From: Mactra quadrangularis
Taxonomy: Eukaryota; Mollusca; Bivalvia; Venerida; Mactridae
Direction of reading: 5' to 3'
DNA: 64,000 bases
Assembly (NCBI GenBank): GCA_025267735.1
Contig: CM046301.1
Span: 12,894,190 to 12,958,189 of the forward strand
Below are positions 11,589-22,936 of the stretch, piece after piece. The notes under the pieces were generated by a model. That model was not told the DNA's origin, made no database searches, and was given only the letters and a program-made list of their open reading frames with translations. Made by a program: the position numbers and the translations under genes. Within the stretch, counting starts at the first letter, position 1. Every line of letters begins with the position of its first letter.

Positions 11589-12835
11589 AATATATATATA
11601 TATAGCCATTTTTGTGTATAATAATTCATATTATTGAAAGTGTCCAAATCAGGGATTACATATAGTAAAATGCATATACAAATGGAAAGAATTTGAAGTA
11701 TATATTGATAAACTGTACATCATGATGTACAAATCATAACAAAATTCTTCTATAATTTTATTCTAACCATGGAAGTCACATTTTTACCTGAATCTTGTAC
11801 ATAAAATGATATATATGTGGATCAACTGACTTCAGGAAATTTTATGTCTGCGCTGATTTGAAACCGAAAGTAGAAGTCGAGTTACAAACATGCACAATCA
11901 CTGAATCCATTTATTCAATTGTTTTTAGATGATATGACAAACATCATTTACTTTATATACAGAGTGACTAGTCAATCATACAGCCAATCTACATAACGTA
12001 AAATAGACATTGTAATTATAATTTCATGTTGATCTAAGTTCAAAGTCGCTGTGGATTGAACTTGTGCATTGACGTTATTCACTCATTTTATGCCGGCTTC
12101 TTGACTTATTTCACAGACTAAAATAAGCTTTTGATATTAAACATCAAGTCTATAAAATCTCCAGTATCCTTTGTTTATTACTTCGTATTTAAAGTACAGC
12201 AATTTTACTTTGCTGACATATTCATGGAAGCTGCCATCTTGGTTTATGCATTCAGGTCAATGAGCTATTTTTAGCCCAATATATTTAATTGAATCTAATG
12301 CTTATAACCAGTGATTCCCCCTTATAGTTGTGAATGTGAATAGTAGATACATAGAAAAACATATGTCTATTTTTGTTCTAAACTGAGACTCGTAAACACA
12401 CAAATTTAGTAACAAAACCGTTGTTAAAGACGCCAGTACAAACAAGTCGAAGTTGCGTCCCATGAATTTCAGTAGACTATTTTAAAGACTTTTTTTAAAA
12501 ATTGAATATGAGTGCAAAAAGACGAAGATTTTATATTTTGCTCAGCTGTTTAATATGATAAAATACACATTTCCTGAAACATTCATATCTTCGCAATGCT
12601 GCACTCATATTGAAAATTACAAAAGAAGAGGTCAAAATCAGTCAAAATTAGCGAAGTTCGCCAAACCTGAACCTAATCAAAGGCCCCGTAAGCACTCAAA
12701 ATGAACTCGAAAGTTTACATAATTTACATTTTCTTGAAACTTGAAGATAGATCTATTTGCATGTGAAATATTATGAAGAAAATCTTAAATTAAAAAAAAA
12801 GGCAATTTTACAGGGCCGAATCGCATCTCCTCCTT

Positions 12836-12955
12836 GAACATTGGTTATCATAGATGAAAAATTAGGTCACATAGCCTTAAAATAAGGAAATCTTGTTGTT
12901 TGTTTTGTCTTAAAATAACATAGAAATTGGTCTGGAAGTTTTTTTTTTGATGACT
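12836..12955 (+). repeat. Continuation of the ~145-bp tandem array
   Basis: Resumes with a unit containing taggtcacatagcc and gaaattggtctgg and stops near 12955, where LINE-coding sequence begins. Confidence 0.55.
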
Positions 12956-13389
12956 CCTACGAATAATAAAGTTAGCATTACAGAAAAGTTCATTACTAAT
13001 GTACAACTTTGCCTTTTGAATGACAAGTCGCCAACTTATTTACATCCAGCCACTTGTAGTTTTTCTTGCATAGACCTAACATTATCACCATCCATCAATA
13101 TACTTGGTCAGTGCTAGACGAACAATATGGTAGTGACCACTTTCCAGTGTTGTTCACTTCAAACGACTCTGTTCCAGTGAATAACCGCTCTTATTACAAA
13201 TTTTCTAAAGCGAAATGGAAACAATTAAAATATGGTGTTCTGACAATTTGACGAGTCCGGGGTTTTCCAACTCTACGTACAAAGCTAATCTTTTTGCCTT
13301 CACTCTATCAAAAATAGCTGATGAGTGTATTCCAAAAACATCAATTAAAGATTCTAGTAAAATAAAAAAACATGGTTCAACGATGAGTG
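12956..13389 (+). pseudogene. LINE endonuclease C-terminal part
   Basis: Reads around LCLLNDKSPTYLHPATCSF, then a CIDLTL block, then GSDHFPV, typical of the end of APE-like endonucleases of non-LTR elements, with two frame changes. It continues to KKPWFNDEC, whose codons straddle the 13390-19951 insertion. Confidence 0.8.
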
Positions 13390-13989
13390 CATTGATCTAT
13401 ATTACTGGATAGGACATTCCCATTCGCTGAATCAACCAAACATGTGCGCGCGCAGGCGCCATTTTGTTGAGATCTACTAGCAGTAGAAACTGTGATGGAA
13501 TTTTCTTCATCCGTCAAAATATTTTATGTTGACAGATATCAGAAGATGGAATTACAGGTATGAGGTAAATTCTTACATAAATGGGTTTATAAAATCCTAA
13601 TTTTGTTGTTGTAAACTATTCTGTTCTCTTTCATTTGACGCTACTTTGCAAACAAACATAAAATCGGATGAGTAGTATTTCGGATATTTTTGTTTACCAA
13701 TTAATCAATTTAGCTTATTTCGTGAATCAAAATGCCTCTGCTTGTTCGTAATTTCAGCAGATTTTACTGGGAAGCATGTCACCGCGATTTAACCTTTTTG
13801 TGTTGATGCCCTAAGCCCAAACAAACTAAATACAAACTAGGTCACTAGTAGGTGCTATGGCATGATTTCATCTGTGTGGATTTTAATATACTTTTTAAAA
13901 TTTAATCAGGAGCATAAAATATTCCATAGTGATATTCATAATAAAACCAGTATGAGTGCATTGTAGTTCAAATTACTGTTTATAAAAGC

Positions 13990-14065
13990 TATGGTTTGAA
14001 CTGAGATTCAAACCTTCAGCCTCTTGAGATGTAAGGGAACACTCAACCACATTGCTATTAAAGCT
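13990..14065 (-). mobile_element. tRNA-like SINE-head remnant
   Basis: The minus strand reads aatagcaatgtggttgagtg (A-box-like) and later gaaggtttgaatctcag (B-box-like). Too diverged for a functional tRNA call. Confidence 0.35.
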
Positions 14066-14182
14066 TGCTTGAAGGCAAGAGAGTACAAGTGCAGTATCAT
14101 ATCTCTGCTAAATACCTTTCCTCCTTAACAAGATTCCTAGAATTCTTGGAGCTTGATTGTTTGTGCGACAATCTTAGGATGC

Positions 14183-14490
14183 TGTTTGTTTGTTTGTTGG
14201 GTTTATCGCCGTAGCAACACATGGTATAGGTCATATATGGCAGTCAGTCAACCTACTCACTCCTCCTGGTGAGGCTAAGTCCCTAGATTTAGCTTTAACC
14301 AACTTCTAAGTGCATACTTTCGTCAGTGACTTACAACTGCCCTACATAATTAAAAATCATTGGTAGGAGGTTGAAAAGCTGTAGAAATTATTCAATGGCC
14401 AAGCTCCATGAAAGTATGCCTTGCCGGGAATTGAACCCAACCCCTTGATCAGTAGACTTGTGCTATCATCTGAGCTAGCAGGACAGCTAT
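14183..14490 (-). mobile_element. SINE family B, copy 1
   Basis: A full-length 308-bp element on the minus strand. Head at 14490 side, B-box region gggttcaattcccgg, body with ctttcatggagcttggccat, tail CGGCGATAAACCCAACAAAC. The 12-bp duplication ATCTTAGGATGC lies at 14171-14182 and 14491-14502. Same family as 29125-29423. It sits inside the 6.56-kb element and is therefore younger. Confidence 0.9.
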
Positions 14491-15471
14491 ATCTTAGGAT
14501 GCAAACACACAATTCCTACTGGGTTATTTATGTTAAGTGCTGTAGGTGACTAAATAGCCATTAGCCACTGTTGGGTTAAACCTTTAGTGACATGGTTGAG
14601 TGTCACCCAGGAGAACCAGGTTCGATAACCAGTCAAGGCGTACGGTTTTTATTTTCCCAATTTTCTTTAATGTATACAGTACATGGTTGGAACTGAGATT
14701 TGAACCAATGTATTATTTTTTATCCACAGGGAATGAGGTTGAAGTTATTAGCAGCCTGGCCCATAGGTGAGAAGATTTACTTGTTGGATTGGTGAATCTA
14801 CTGGCTTCATTGGTATGTAACATTTTAAATAGATATCAGTCTTTGAATTTTTGTTGTGCACTGTGAACCAAGTCCAACATACTGGTAATTTTGCCATTTG
14901 TCCGGTGAATATTATAATATGAGTGGCGGACAGTCCACTTAGTTTATTTTTATGATATATTACCTTTGTTCAGTGCTCTTTTTTATCGAAAGTACATGTA
15001 TGTTCAAAAGGGCTTCACAATTACATGCGTAATTTATAAATAAATGTTGAAGTATAATTAATCAGATATTTAAAAAAAATAATAGAATAAATACTAATGA
15101 ATACTAAGCATCAGTGATTAATGTCCACCATTTCAAAGTGTAGTTTTGATATCTTTGCTCCTAAATTGATTTTACACTTATTTATTTAGTAGTACAAATC
15201 AAAACAATTTGAAGTGGCTGTCAAATTACCTCCCTTGTAATGACTAATAATTTTCTCTGTTTTTTTTCTTCCAGGGATCTTTTCTACATATGTAGATATC
15301 TGAACAGGAATATGTTGAAGTGGATAAAAATGTAATGAGAAGAAATGTCTTTGAAAGCTTTCAGAAGTCTCTCAGTGAACTTTTGCATAGGTTATACATG
15401 AGTGGTTAACTAAATGTGTTCAGTGAATGAAACAGTTTTGAAAACGAAATGATGATTTAAGATCAAATAAA

Positions 15472-17989
15472 ATACATAAGTGACAGTTTTAAGGACTAGT
15501 CTTAAATTTCAGGATTTCAAAAAGTTTTTTTCATTCTGTTCAAGCAGCTGAAGTCATAGAATTAAGGAATTTCAGGACTTTGTATGCTTAACTTATTATC
15601 ATGAAAATACAACCAATGTGGAGTTTGAAGAATGAAAGTTTTTATGTAATTTGACTTTTACAATTTCTTTTTTATCATGGATAGATAGAATTGGTGTTAA
15701 CCAAGTTACAATTGCCTTTACCTGTTCACAGATTAGATAATTATTTTGATATAAGTGAGTTGCTTTAAACAATGACTGTTTACTCAGAAAAAGTAGTTAT
15801 TAAAGTATTATACTAGTATAAGTATTGGCATCAGTGGTATTGTCCGTTTTTTCTCAACTGTCAAAGCTTGAATAATTTCACGGTGACTGAATGCATTGTT
15901 TTTGTACTGGCGGCTTGTCTTTTATTAAAAATATCTTGACTAAAACTTATCATACCGCATAAGAAGCTTTACTCAATCATAATATACACTTTCGGAAACT
16001 CATGGGTGTATTACGACAATAATTTTAACAAGCGCATTCACAGTGAAATTATTCATGTTCACACTTTAGAAAAGACGAACAATATTAGTGTCATAACTTA
16101 AGATTTTAATAAAACCAAAGCGTTTCAAATGATTGTTGTTTAATGCTGTCAACATATTTTTCCAGCATTTATACAGCATACACACAGTCATATCCTTAGC
16201 TCACTAGCCCTAAGCCCTTATATTTATTTCACATACTTTTTGTAAGGTTACAAAAGCCACTGCATTTTTGACAACATGTGTTAAAATGATTCTTGGAATC
16301 TCTTATCAAATCATTAACAAAGTGATGAAATTTCCCCTCAAAATAACAGTCAAAACAAACCCATCATTTTACAAATTTATAAAGATTTTTGTCTTATTGA
16401 TTTTGTCTCATCACTAAAACTTTTCCTATTTCCCAAATTTTCTTCTGTTGAAAGATACAACCACTATCCATTTATACTTAAATAAGACCTGTATATGAAT
16501 ATGTTACAAAAACTCTTAGAGTATGTTAAATCATCTTGTTATTCAGGCTTGTTAATTTATGTTCGAGCTTGAGAAAACTGCTACATGACAAGCCTGAAGG
16601 ACTTGTGTCTGAAAATCTTTATTTCATGCACTGTTTATATATACTTGTAAGAATCATGCTTAACTGATAGATTTGTTTCAGAACTTAAGATAGGGTTCAC
16701 AGCAGAAAATTTTGTTCATACAAGATGTACAAAGTTGAAATAAAAAAAAATTGTTCTAAGAAAGATTGGATTTATTTCGTTATGACTGCCTTTAGCAATA
16801 AGTTCTGCTCTGATGCATCCCATACATACCTAATTCTGCTTGAAAACCCCATACATTTGATTTTCAAATATGAACTTTCAATTAATTAGTTTACTGAAAT
16901 TACTGGGTATGTGTTTGTTCAATGTTGTGTAATTTTCTTAATAAATGATTTTGTTACTAAATTCAATCTTGAATTCTATGATGTTATCCCTCAAAATTAA
17001 TAAACAACACTGTCATGTTAATAATATATTATGATGATCAGATGATACTTTTTCATACATTAACAACACTGATTTTAATACTTGATTATCATTAGTGAGA
17101 GCAGAATTACAGAATAGTGAGTATTCAAATCAGTGGGGTTCATGTATGCGACAATTGTTTATTAGCAATGATGAAGTAGCTATACAGCATATAAACTGAT
17201 GTGGGAAAAGTGAACCAGCATGTTGAAAAAGTAAAAAATCATGCCATTTTATTTTACTAAAATGGAATGACTTTGTTTGCAATAAACCTCAATATACATG
17301 TAAATAAATTTCATATTTTGACCCACATTGGTCACTCAAGTCATGATTAGGTCTGTCTATTGAGTATTGTTAAATCTTATTCAACTGTCAGAGATGCATA
17401 CATTAACCCTGTTGCCCTACATAGTTACCGATTTTAATTATTTTTGATCATATAAACTGTCCGAAGTAGTGTAACAAGTATTTAAATCAGAATTGATAAT
17501 GTACGTGACCCTGACAGATGAATAAAATTTAACAATGAGTATAGTGTATGATAGACAAAATGTTACTATAAACATTAATAAAATATCTTTATTAGGTGAG
17601 GTCAAGAGGCCGTCCATTATTGTTTAAAACTTAAACTAGTTCAGTAGCCTTTTACATTGATCTTGTCAGCAGGAGAAAAAATCAACAATAAATTGAGTTA
17701 TGTACAGTGCCATCCAATGTTAACTAATAGACATTCTTAAAAATGCTCCTTCAAATATACACGTTATCATGGGAATTTGAGAAGAAAAAAAGTATGAGTG
17801 GCAGAGTCCAATCTGCAGATCTGTTTGCTTGTGCTCTTTATAATATCTTATAAAATAGAATTTACTTGTTCCAGATTTAAGTAGAAATATGGATACTGAG
17901 TACATTATAGTATAACTCTTGTATACATATACTCTTTAAGCCTCAACAAATTGTTTGAGAAAAAAAAATACATTTAAACTGTCAACACT
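15472..17989. other. Non-coding interior of the 6.56-kb element
   Basis: AT-rich, no protein-like frame. Holds only the MITE at 15840-16082. Confidence 0.5.
15840..16082. mobile_element. TA-flanked MITE, mariner-like, copy 1
   Basis: The left end TTGTCCGTTTTTTCTCAACT and the reverse complement of the right end TTGTTCGTCTTTTCTAAAGT match, followed in both by TGAATAATTTCAC(G/T)GTGA. TA lies at 15838 and 16083. Same family as 24626-24745. Non-coding. Confidence 0.8.
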
Positions 17990-18070
17990 AGTATGCTTCT
18001 CACTGGGACTTGAACCCAGACTTCATTTCCTGATAAGAAAATGTGTGCTGTCATTACACTATGAGAAGAG
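17990..18070 (-). mobile_element. tRNA-like SINE-head remnant
   Basis: The minus strand shows catagtgtaatgacagcaca (A-box-like) and ctgggttcaagtcccag (B box). The intervening length fits a tRNA-derived head; no SINE body identified. Confidence 0.4.
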
Positions 18071-18393
18071 ATATACTGAAGTGTTAACAAGCAAGTCAAA
18101 AAATGAAGCTAAATATAAGAAAAAAACCTAAGCATCTTCAAGGAGGGGTATATCTAAAAAAATTCATCCATTTCATTTCTCCCAAGGGAACATTTGAGAC
18201 TGGTCACTATGAGCTGAGCTATGCAATACTTTTTTCATTCGGAACAACCTCAGCAATCATCTACCAAGATATACCTTGGAAATCAGATGTAGTAGGAATA
18301 CAACCAGGTTATGAGGTCTGGCGACTGTCATTAATTGTAAATTGATATCATTTGCTGATATCATTGTTACATGCTTTATCGCATCAGTTCATC

Positions 18394-18814
18394 CAGGGCT
18401 TTTTCAGGGGGTTTTGGGAAAAAGGCCCCTGCCTAAATTGGGAATTTTTAACGCAGTAAATAGTCCGATTTGGGGAAAAATATCCACAAATCAAACCAAT
18501 TTGGAAATTTCATCATTTATTTTTCTGCATTAAATCTTTATATGTTTTGCTTTGGTGTCTCTGAAAGTGTTGCAGTGCTCTTAAAGAGTTTGTTCTGACA
18601 GTTCAGTGAGGCATTTAAAGCAAATTCTCATGTATTTGTTATTTTTTGCATGAAATCTCATGGTTTCTTTAGTAAAGGCAAAAGACATCCTGTTCAAAGG
18701 GAATTATTTGATAAGATTGGGAATTTTTTTCTTGAAATTGGGAAAAATGGTCCTTTTTTGGCATTGGGAACGGGGCCCATATTCGGCCCCGTGAGATAGG
18801 CTGAAAAAGCCCTG
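18394..18814. mobile_element. hAT-like MITE, 421 bp
   Basis: Termini CAGGGCTTTTTCAGGGG and, inverted, CAGGGCTTTTTCAG, with GTTCATC repeated at 18387-18393 and 18815-18821 (7 bp, or 8 with one mismatch). The CAGGG terminus and this duplication length are those of hAT elements. The interior is rich in GGGAA and homopolymer G/C blocks; no coding. Confidence 0.85.
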
Positions 18815-18880
18815 GTTCATCAATACAATGTCTCAAATGTCGTATGTCTGTGTAGTTATGACTATATTACCACAGAAACC

Positions 18881-19187
18881 GAACCTGGGTTGATAGTGCA
18901 GTAGGTACCGCGCCAGGATTTGGATACTCGTGCCAGACAGTCGAGGGGGTGTGGGTTCAAATCCTGTCAGGGGAGGTTATACCCTTCCATGAAATTTGGC
19001 AATAATGAAGATTTTCCATCATTGATAAGATAATATGGAGAAGTTTACGACCTCATGGAAGGGTAAGCGAGTACTGTTAATAGACAATGGTTCAGGAATG
19101 CTAGGTTAGGTGCGCTGGACGCCGTGAAACTAAATGACCTAAAATTTGTTGACACCGGGTTAACTCCAATGATATAAATTAAAAAAA
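18881..19187 (+). mobile_element. SINE family A, copy 1
   Basis: tRNA-derived head (ttgatagtgcagtaggtacc and gtgggttcaaatcctg), with the long variable arm of a Leu/Ser-type tRNA. Central body gttataccc…ccatgaaattt, conserved block taggtgcgctggacgccgt, A-rich tail. ACCACAGAAACC flanks it at 18869-18880 and 19188-19199. Same family as 26944-27250. Confidence 0.9.
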
Positions 19188-19885
19188 ACCACAGAAACCA
19201 AATTCCTACTTTCCCAGATCTACTTTTTCACCTTATGATATCCAAGGTTAATCTGTGTAGAATATTGCCGAGGTAGTTCCAAATGTCATTTTTATAAACT
19301 CCTCTATAAATTATGAGATGACATTTGGATGTCCCAAGTGAATGCCCCAGTCAGGAGGAAAAGAAAATATATGGCTTGAAAACAGTTCAAGTTCAACTGC
19401 AGTCTTTTACTGATAGAAGATGTTTGGATTAAGAACATCAACTTTAATCCATTAGCTATGAGGTAACAGGGACAAACAAATTTTTTAGGACTTTCCTGGC
19501 TTTCCTGACTTTCTGGGCTTTCCTGTAAATACATGGACCGGAGGTAACATAGACAAATAAAACTATTTTGGAAAAGAAAACATAAATCTCTGATTCATAA
19601 TATTATCTGAATCAAGAGGGTAAAATAAACTCATTTGACATTTAATCAGTTTTTCAATTAAAATTATCCGAAATACGGTTATCCGAAATTGCCCACACTT
19701 CATATGTTATGTGACAAATACTATGTAGCTTTAACCATTCAACAATTTTTTTGGATAAAATTAGATTGTATAATTAACAAACTTCATGTTTAAACAACCT
19801 TTTTAACTTATTTCATGATTTTTTCATGTAAATCAGAAAAAAACAATATTTTAACCTTCTGAATTTAATGTACAGGTCCATCTCA
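19188..19885. other. Non-coding stretch
   Basis: No feature is supported here. A short run of gactttcctggctttcctga-like repeats near 19490-19520 is the only pattern. Confidence 0.45.
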
Positions 19886-19959
19886 ACAAAATGGCGGCCG
19901 ATTTGCACAACCAGCCAATGGGAATGTCCTATCCAGTAATATAGATCAATGGATGAGTG

Positions 19960-20340
19960 CATAAACCAATTCGGAAACAAAAAACAGAACTTAAAATAAT
20001 TTAGATTTGCCTTACAGCTGCAAATCTAGACAATTATAGAATCGTGCGAGCACACGCTCGCTAAAACATCAAGCTTTCTAAACGAAAAGCATGGTTATCA
20101 TATGTATCAAAAATTAACTCCAACACCCCAATAAAAAGTTTTGGGAAGCCGTTTGTAAAATTAATGGTAAACACAAAAAGTTTCTACTGAAACGTAAAGA
20201 CTCGAGGAACGCAAAAACAACAAAAGCTTCAGCTAGCATGTTGGCTATATCTTTAGTTACTAAAGATATAGCCAACATGCAAGCTGAAGCTTTTGAACAC
20301 AATTCTTCTACTGCACGCTACTCTGACGAGGTTAAACAAG
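19960..20340 (+). pseudogene. LINE linker between endonuclease and RT
   Basis: Continues the LINE after the 6.56-kb insertion: INQFGNKKQNLK, then a KKFWEAVCKINGK-type block and LAEAFEHNSSTARYSDEV, a usual pre-RT signature. A few frameshifts and a hairpin at 20222-20294. Confidence 0.75.
20222..20294. repeat. Near-perfect 35-bp hairpin with 3-nt loop
   Basis: Arms 20222-20256 and 20260-20294 are inverted copies with one mismatch around 'tta'. The right arm is the genuine LINE coding for I-A-N-M-x-A-E-A-F; the left arm is its reverse complement. Best explained by a fold-back template switch during replication or reverse transcription. Confidence 0.85.
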
Positions 20341-21722
20341 TTAAGGACTATGTTTAAGTTAAAATTTCAGAAAGGTACCTTTAAGTACCGACCCCAAAAA
20401 AGTTGGTTAGGGTAAATTCAGTGCTAAAATATCATAATGTATAATCACCCCCTTGCCTGAAATCTTTTGGACCAGGCAATATTATCGTAGGTACTTCTCA
20501 TCATCTATGAATACAGAAATAGATACGTTATTTTCTGTGCAAGTTTCCTTTTATTCTAGCGAACAGTTTCAGAATACATATACAGATATTGAATGCACTA
20601 ATATTACTCTAGATGCACTGAGGCTTACATTTTCTATATCTGTGACTGAATTTACATATATGAACAAACAAACAAGTGAGCTCTGTAATCAAAATTTGGG
20701 CGTCCATTTTGTGTGTAATAAAAACTTATTCATTACACATCTTTGCGGAAGTCAGGGGCTAATCACAAAAACTTGTGTACATACGCGAACTGAACTTCTA
20801 TCTAAAGATTGCAAGATTTTGATGAAATGTCTTATGAATGGTTTATTTTTTATGAAGTTGTTATTTTATATGTCTGTAGCTTTGATGATTTATTGTTTTA
20901 AGGTATTTATTTGACGCCACGTGGGAACTGTTTTGGGCCTAATTACTTTATTTTGACATCCATCGGTTCCGTCTTAAATTGGCCGATGTTTTGTTAGCAG
21001 ATGACCATTTAATTGTGTCATACCACCTTTGTTTGTGTTGGCCGTATTTTAAAAAATCAAGAGTATGGTGGCTCGGTATAGCCATCGTGCATTTACTTTG
21101 AGAGCTTCTAATCTTCTAATTGTTCTTTGAAGTTTGTAGAACATATTGCATTCTTTAAATGTATTGTAGTTTCTAATGTATTGTTGACAACAAATCATAC
21201 TACCAAAATTTAAGGGGTACACCATTTGTCGTTGACTTAAGTCAGATCGTATTGTAGCAAAGATTTTCAAGTTTTGAGAGCGTCTTTGAAATTCTCTCAT
21301 CGTAAACGTAAGTTCAACGTAGGTAACTAAGTTACGGTTATTTCGCTATCTTACGTAAGATTCTTATGAAACGGTCACAGTTCTTTACCAGCCCTGCGTT
21401 CAGTAAGCATTTAACGTTAGCCAATCACCGTTACCGTTATGAACGGTTAATTGAACGATCCTTTGAAGTGCGAACGTTTAAAGATGGCGGACCAGAGAGT
21501 CTTTTTTTCAATTTATTAGAAGAATTCGGAGAGGAGGACTTGTTTTCTTGTTAACTTGTTTTTTGTAAATGTATTGATCTAAATCAACGGGAGTAACACC
21601 GCCGACTTCGTTGAATAGACCTAATCCGGAATTCAAATTTATGGATTTCCGTCCGTGCACAGGCGGAACAAACAAAGTTTTCTACACATTATTGCTAAAC
21701 AGCACAAACTATGGATTAAATC

Positions 21723-21969
21723 CAGGGGCGGATCCAGAATTTTTTTCTAGGGGGATCCGAACTTTCGAACCCCAACTACAGACTACACATATTGCAAAAA
21801 AAATCAATATATAAATAATAAAAACTACACAACCTTTAAATTTATGTTTATCACCGAGAAAAATTGCTTCAAAATGACTTACAGTCAAGAAATACACTAA
21901 TGGACAAGTACATTTTCCAAATTCTAGGGGGGTGTCCGGACCCCCTGACCCCCGCTGGATCCGTCTATG
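21723..21969. mobile_element. hAT-type MITE, 247 bp
   Basis: Ends CAGGGGCGGATCCAG and, inverted, CATAGACGGATCCAG. The sister copy of the host element lacks it (empty site near 49044). AAATC is repeated at 21718-21722 and 21970-21974. Interior contains ctagggggggtgtccggacc-like GC-rich arms. A fragment of the same family lies at 1392-1525. Confidence 0.85.
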
Positions 21970-22157
21970 AAATCTTATTGTTCTTTTTACACGTGTTTTC
22001 ATTGTAACAGTGAAACTTTGTTTGTACCGGAGGGGAAAACCCAAATATTTGAATTCAGGCTCTAGTCTATTCACAATGGCAGTGACTAATTTGCAAAATG
22101 TACTGGAACTATTTTGTTTCAGGTTGTTTTATACTCGCGTACTATATACTAAAACCG

Positions 22158-22936
22158 TTAGCTGTTGTCCTAAAACGTTTTCCGCTAACAAGCCGTTCAA
22201 TAATGACTGTTAGCGAACGTTACGAAACGTTACGAAACGTTTGCCGTAACTGAACCCCCTACTGGTTTAATCGCTGGCTCTCCACATTTGAACTGTCTTG
22301 TACTTAATTATTGACTTATTTACGCCATGATGATGTCATAAACATGTCTACTTTATTATCATGTCGCTCGTCCGTATTTTACGGACATTTTCTCTCGAGA
22401 TTTAGACCCGATTTTGAAGCAAAAAAATTTGTGTATTACTTTTTCTTGATATATAAATGTTCTGAGTGGGGACCGAATTAAATTTTGTCAAATTTTCAAT
22501 TCAATACATGCTAAAACAAAAAAGTTATTATGAAAGTGAAAACAAAAATCGTCCGGTAATAGGAATGTGAGGAGTACATGATGTATACTTAAGATATGGT
22601 GGTTACATACATTATTTTATTATACCTCACGTGATTTGTCTACTACATTGAAACGAAAGAACTATACACGTAATTGTATCTGTATTGAATTACATTATTG
22701 TTCGCACAGTCATTTATTAGTAATTTATCATTGACAAGACTATAATGCATATAACAGGATCTAACTGATAGCTTGTACAGTGGATCTTCACAATGAACTA
22801 CATAATCTTCGTTTAGTATGGGTTTGATCTAGAGTATGTCCAGTGAATACTGAGTTGTTGCTGTTGGCCTTAAACGTTTTCCGCGAACAGGCCGTTCAAT
22901 AATGACGAAACGTTCGCGGTAACTGAACGCCCTACA
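22158..22936 (+). repeat. Internal duplication in TTAA element copy 1
   Basis: The block running from gctgttg(g/t)cct through aacgttttccgc to aactgaac(g/c)ccct occurs at 22158-22255 and again at 22862-22936, with ~600 bp between. Copy 2 has it once (49236-49334). The block is built of nested AACGTTACGAAACGTT palindromes. Confidence 0.7.

Larger units (their letters stand above)
9195..12835. mobile_element. Putative ~3.6 kb insertion splitting the 145-bp tandem array
   Basis: The tandem unit breaks after 'gctcagat' at 9194 and resumes at 12836 with 'gaacattggt…taggtcaca', as other units read. The ends are imperfect inverted repeats: AAAGGAGTAGGCGCG on the left, AAGGAGGAGATGCGA as the reverse complement of the right. 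About five host bases seem missing at the junction. No transposase is recognisable. It contains the X-box array and the palindromic MITE at 11253. Superfamily not assigned. Confidence 0.5.
13546..15471 (+). other. Candidate three-exon small transcript inside the 6.56-kb element
   Basis: An ATG at 13546 opens ATG GAA TTA CAG, followed at once by donor gtatga (13558). An acceptor tttttatccacag precedes a 37-nt exon (14730-14766) ending in donor gtgaga. A strong acceptor (ttttttttcttccag) precedes exon 3 at 15275. Splicing these gives a continuous 25-codon frame (MELQGMRLKLLAAWPI, then nine more codons) ending TGA, with AATAAA at 15466. The peptide resembles nothing I know. It could be chance, a non-coding RNA, or remnants of the element's own gene. 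Confidence 0.3.
13390..19951. mobile_element. 6.56-kb element with 8-bp target duplication GATGAGTG
   Basis: The ends are exact inverted repeats over 35 bp (start CATTGATCTATATTACTGGA). A second matching block (GCCATTTTGTTGAGAT) lies inside each end and contains a YY1-like AAATGGCG. GATGAGTG occurs at 13382-13389 and 19952-19959. Removing the element restores LINE codons for P-W-F-N-D-E-C-I-N. An 8-bp duplication fits hAT or P-type elements, but the terminus lacks a hAT CAGGG and no transposase is recognisable. It hosts two SINEs, a TA-flanked MITE and a hAT-type MITE, so it has been resident a long time. A possible spliced transcript starts near the left end. Confidence 0.85.

Noticed and set aside
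20453..20914. 153-codon frame in TTAA element copy 1
   Set aside because: It is interrupted in copy 2 after about 105 codons and shows no domain; probably chance.
21366..21554. 62-codon frame conserved between the two TTAA elements (also 48686-48877)
   Set aside because: Most differences between the copies change the amino acid, so there is no sign of selection on the protein.
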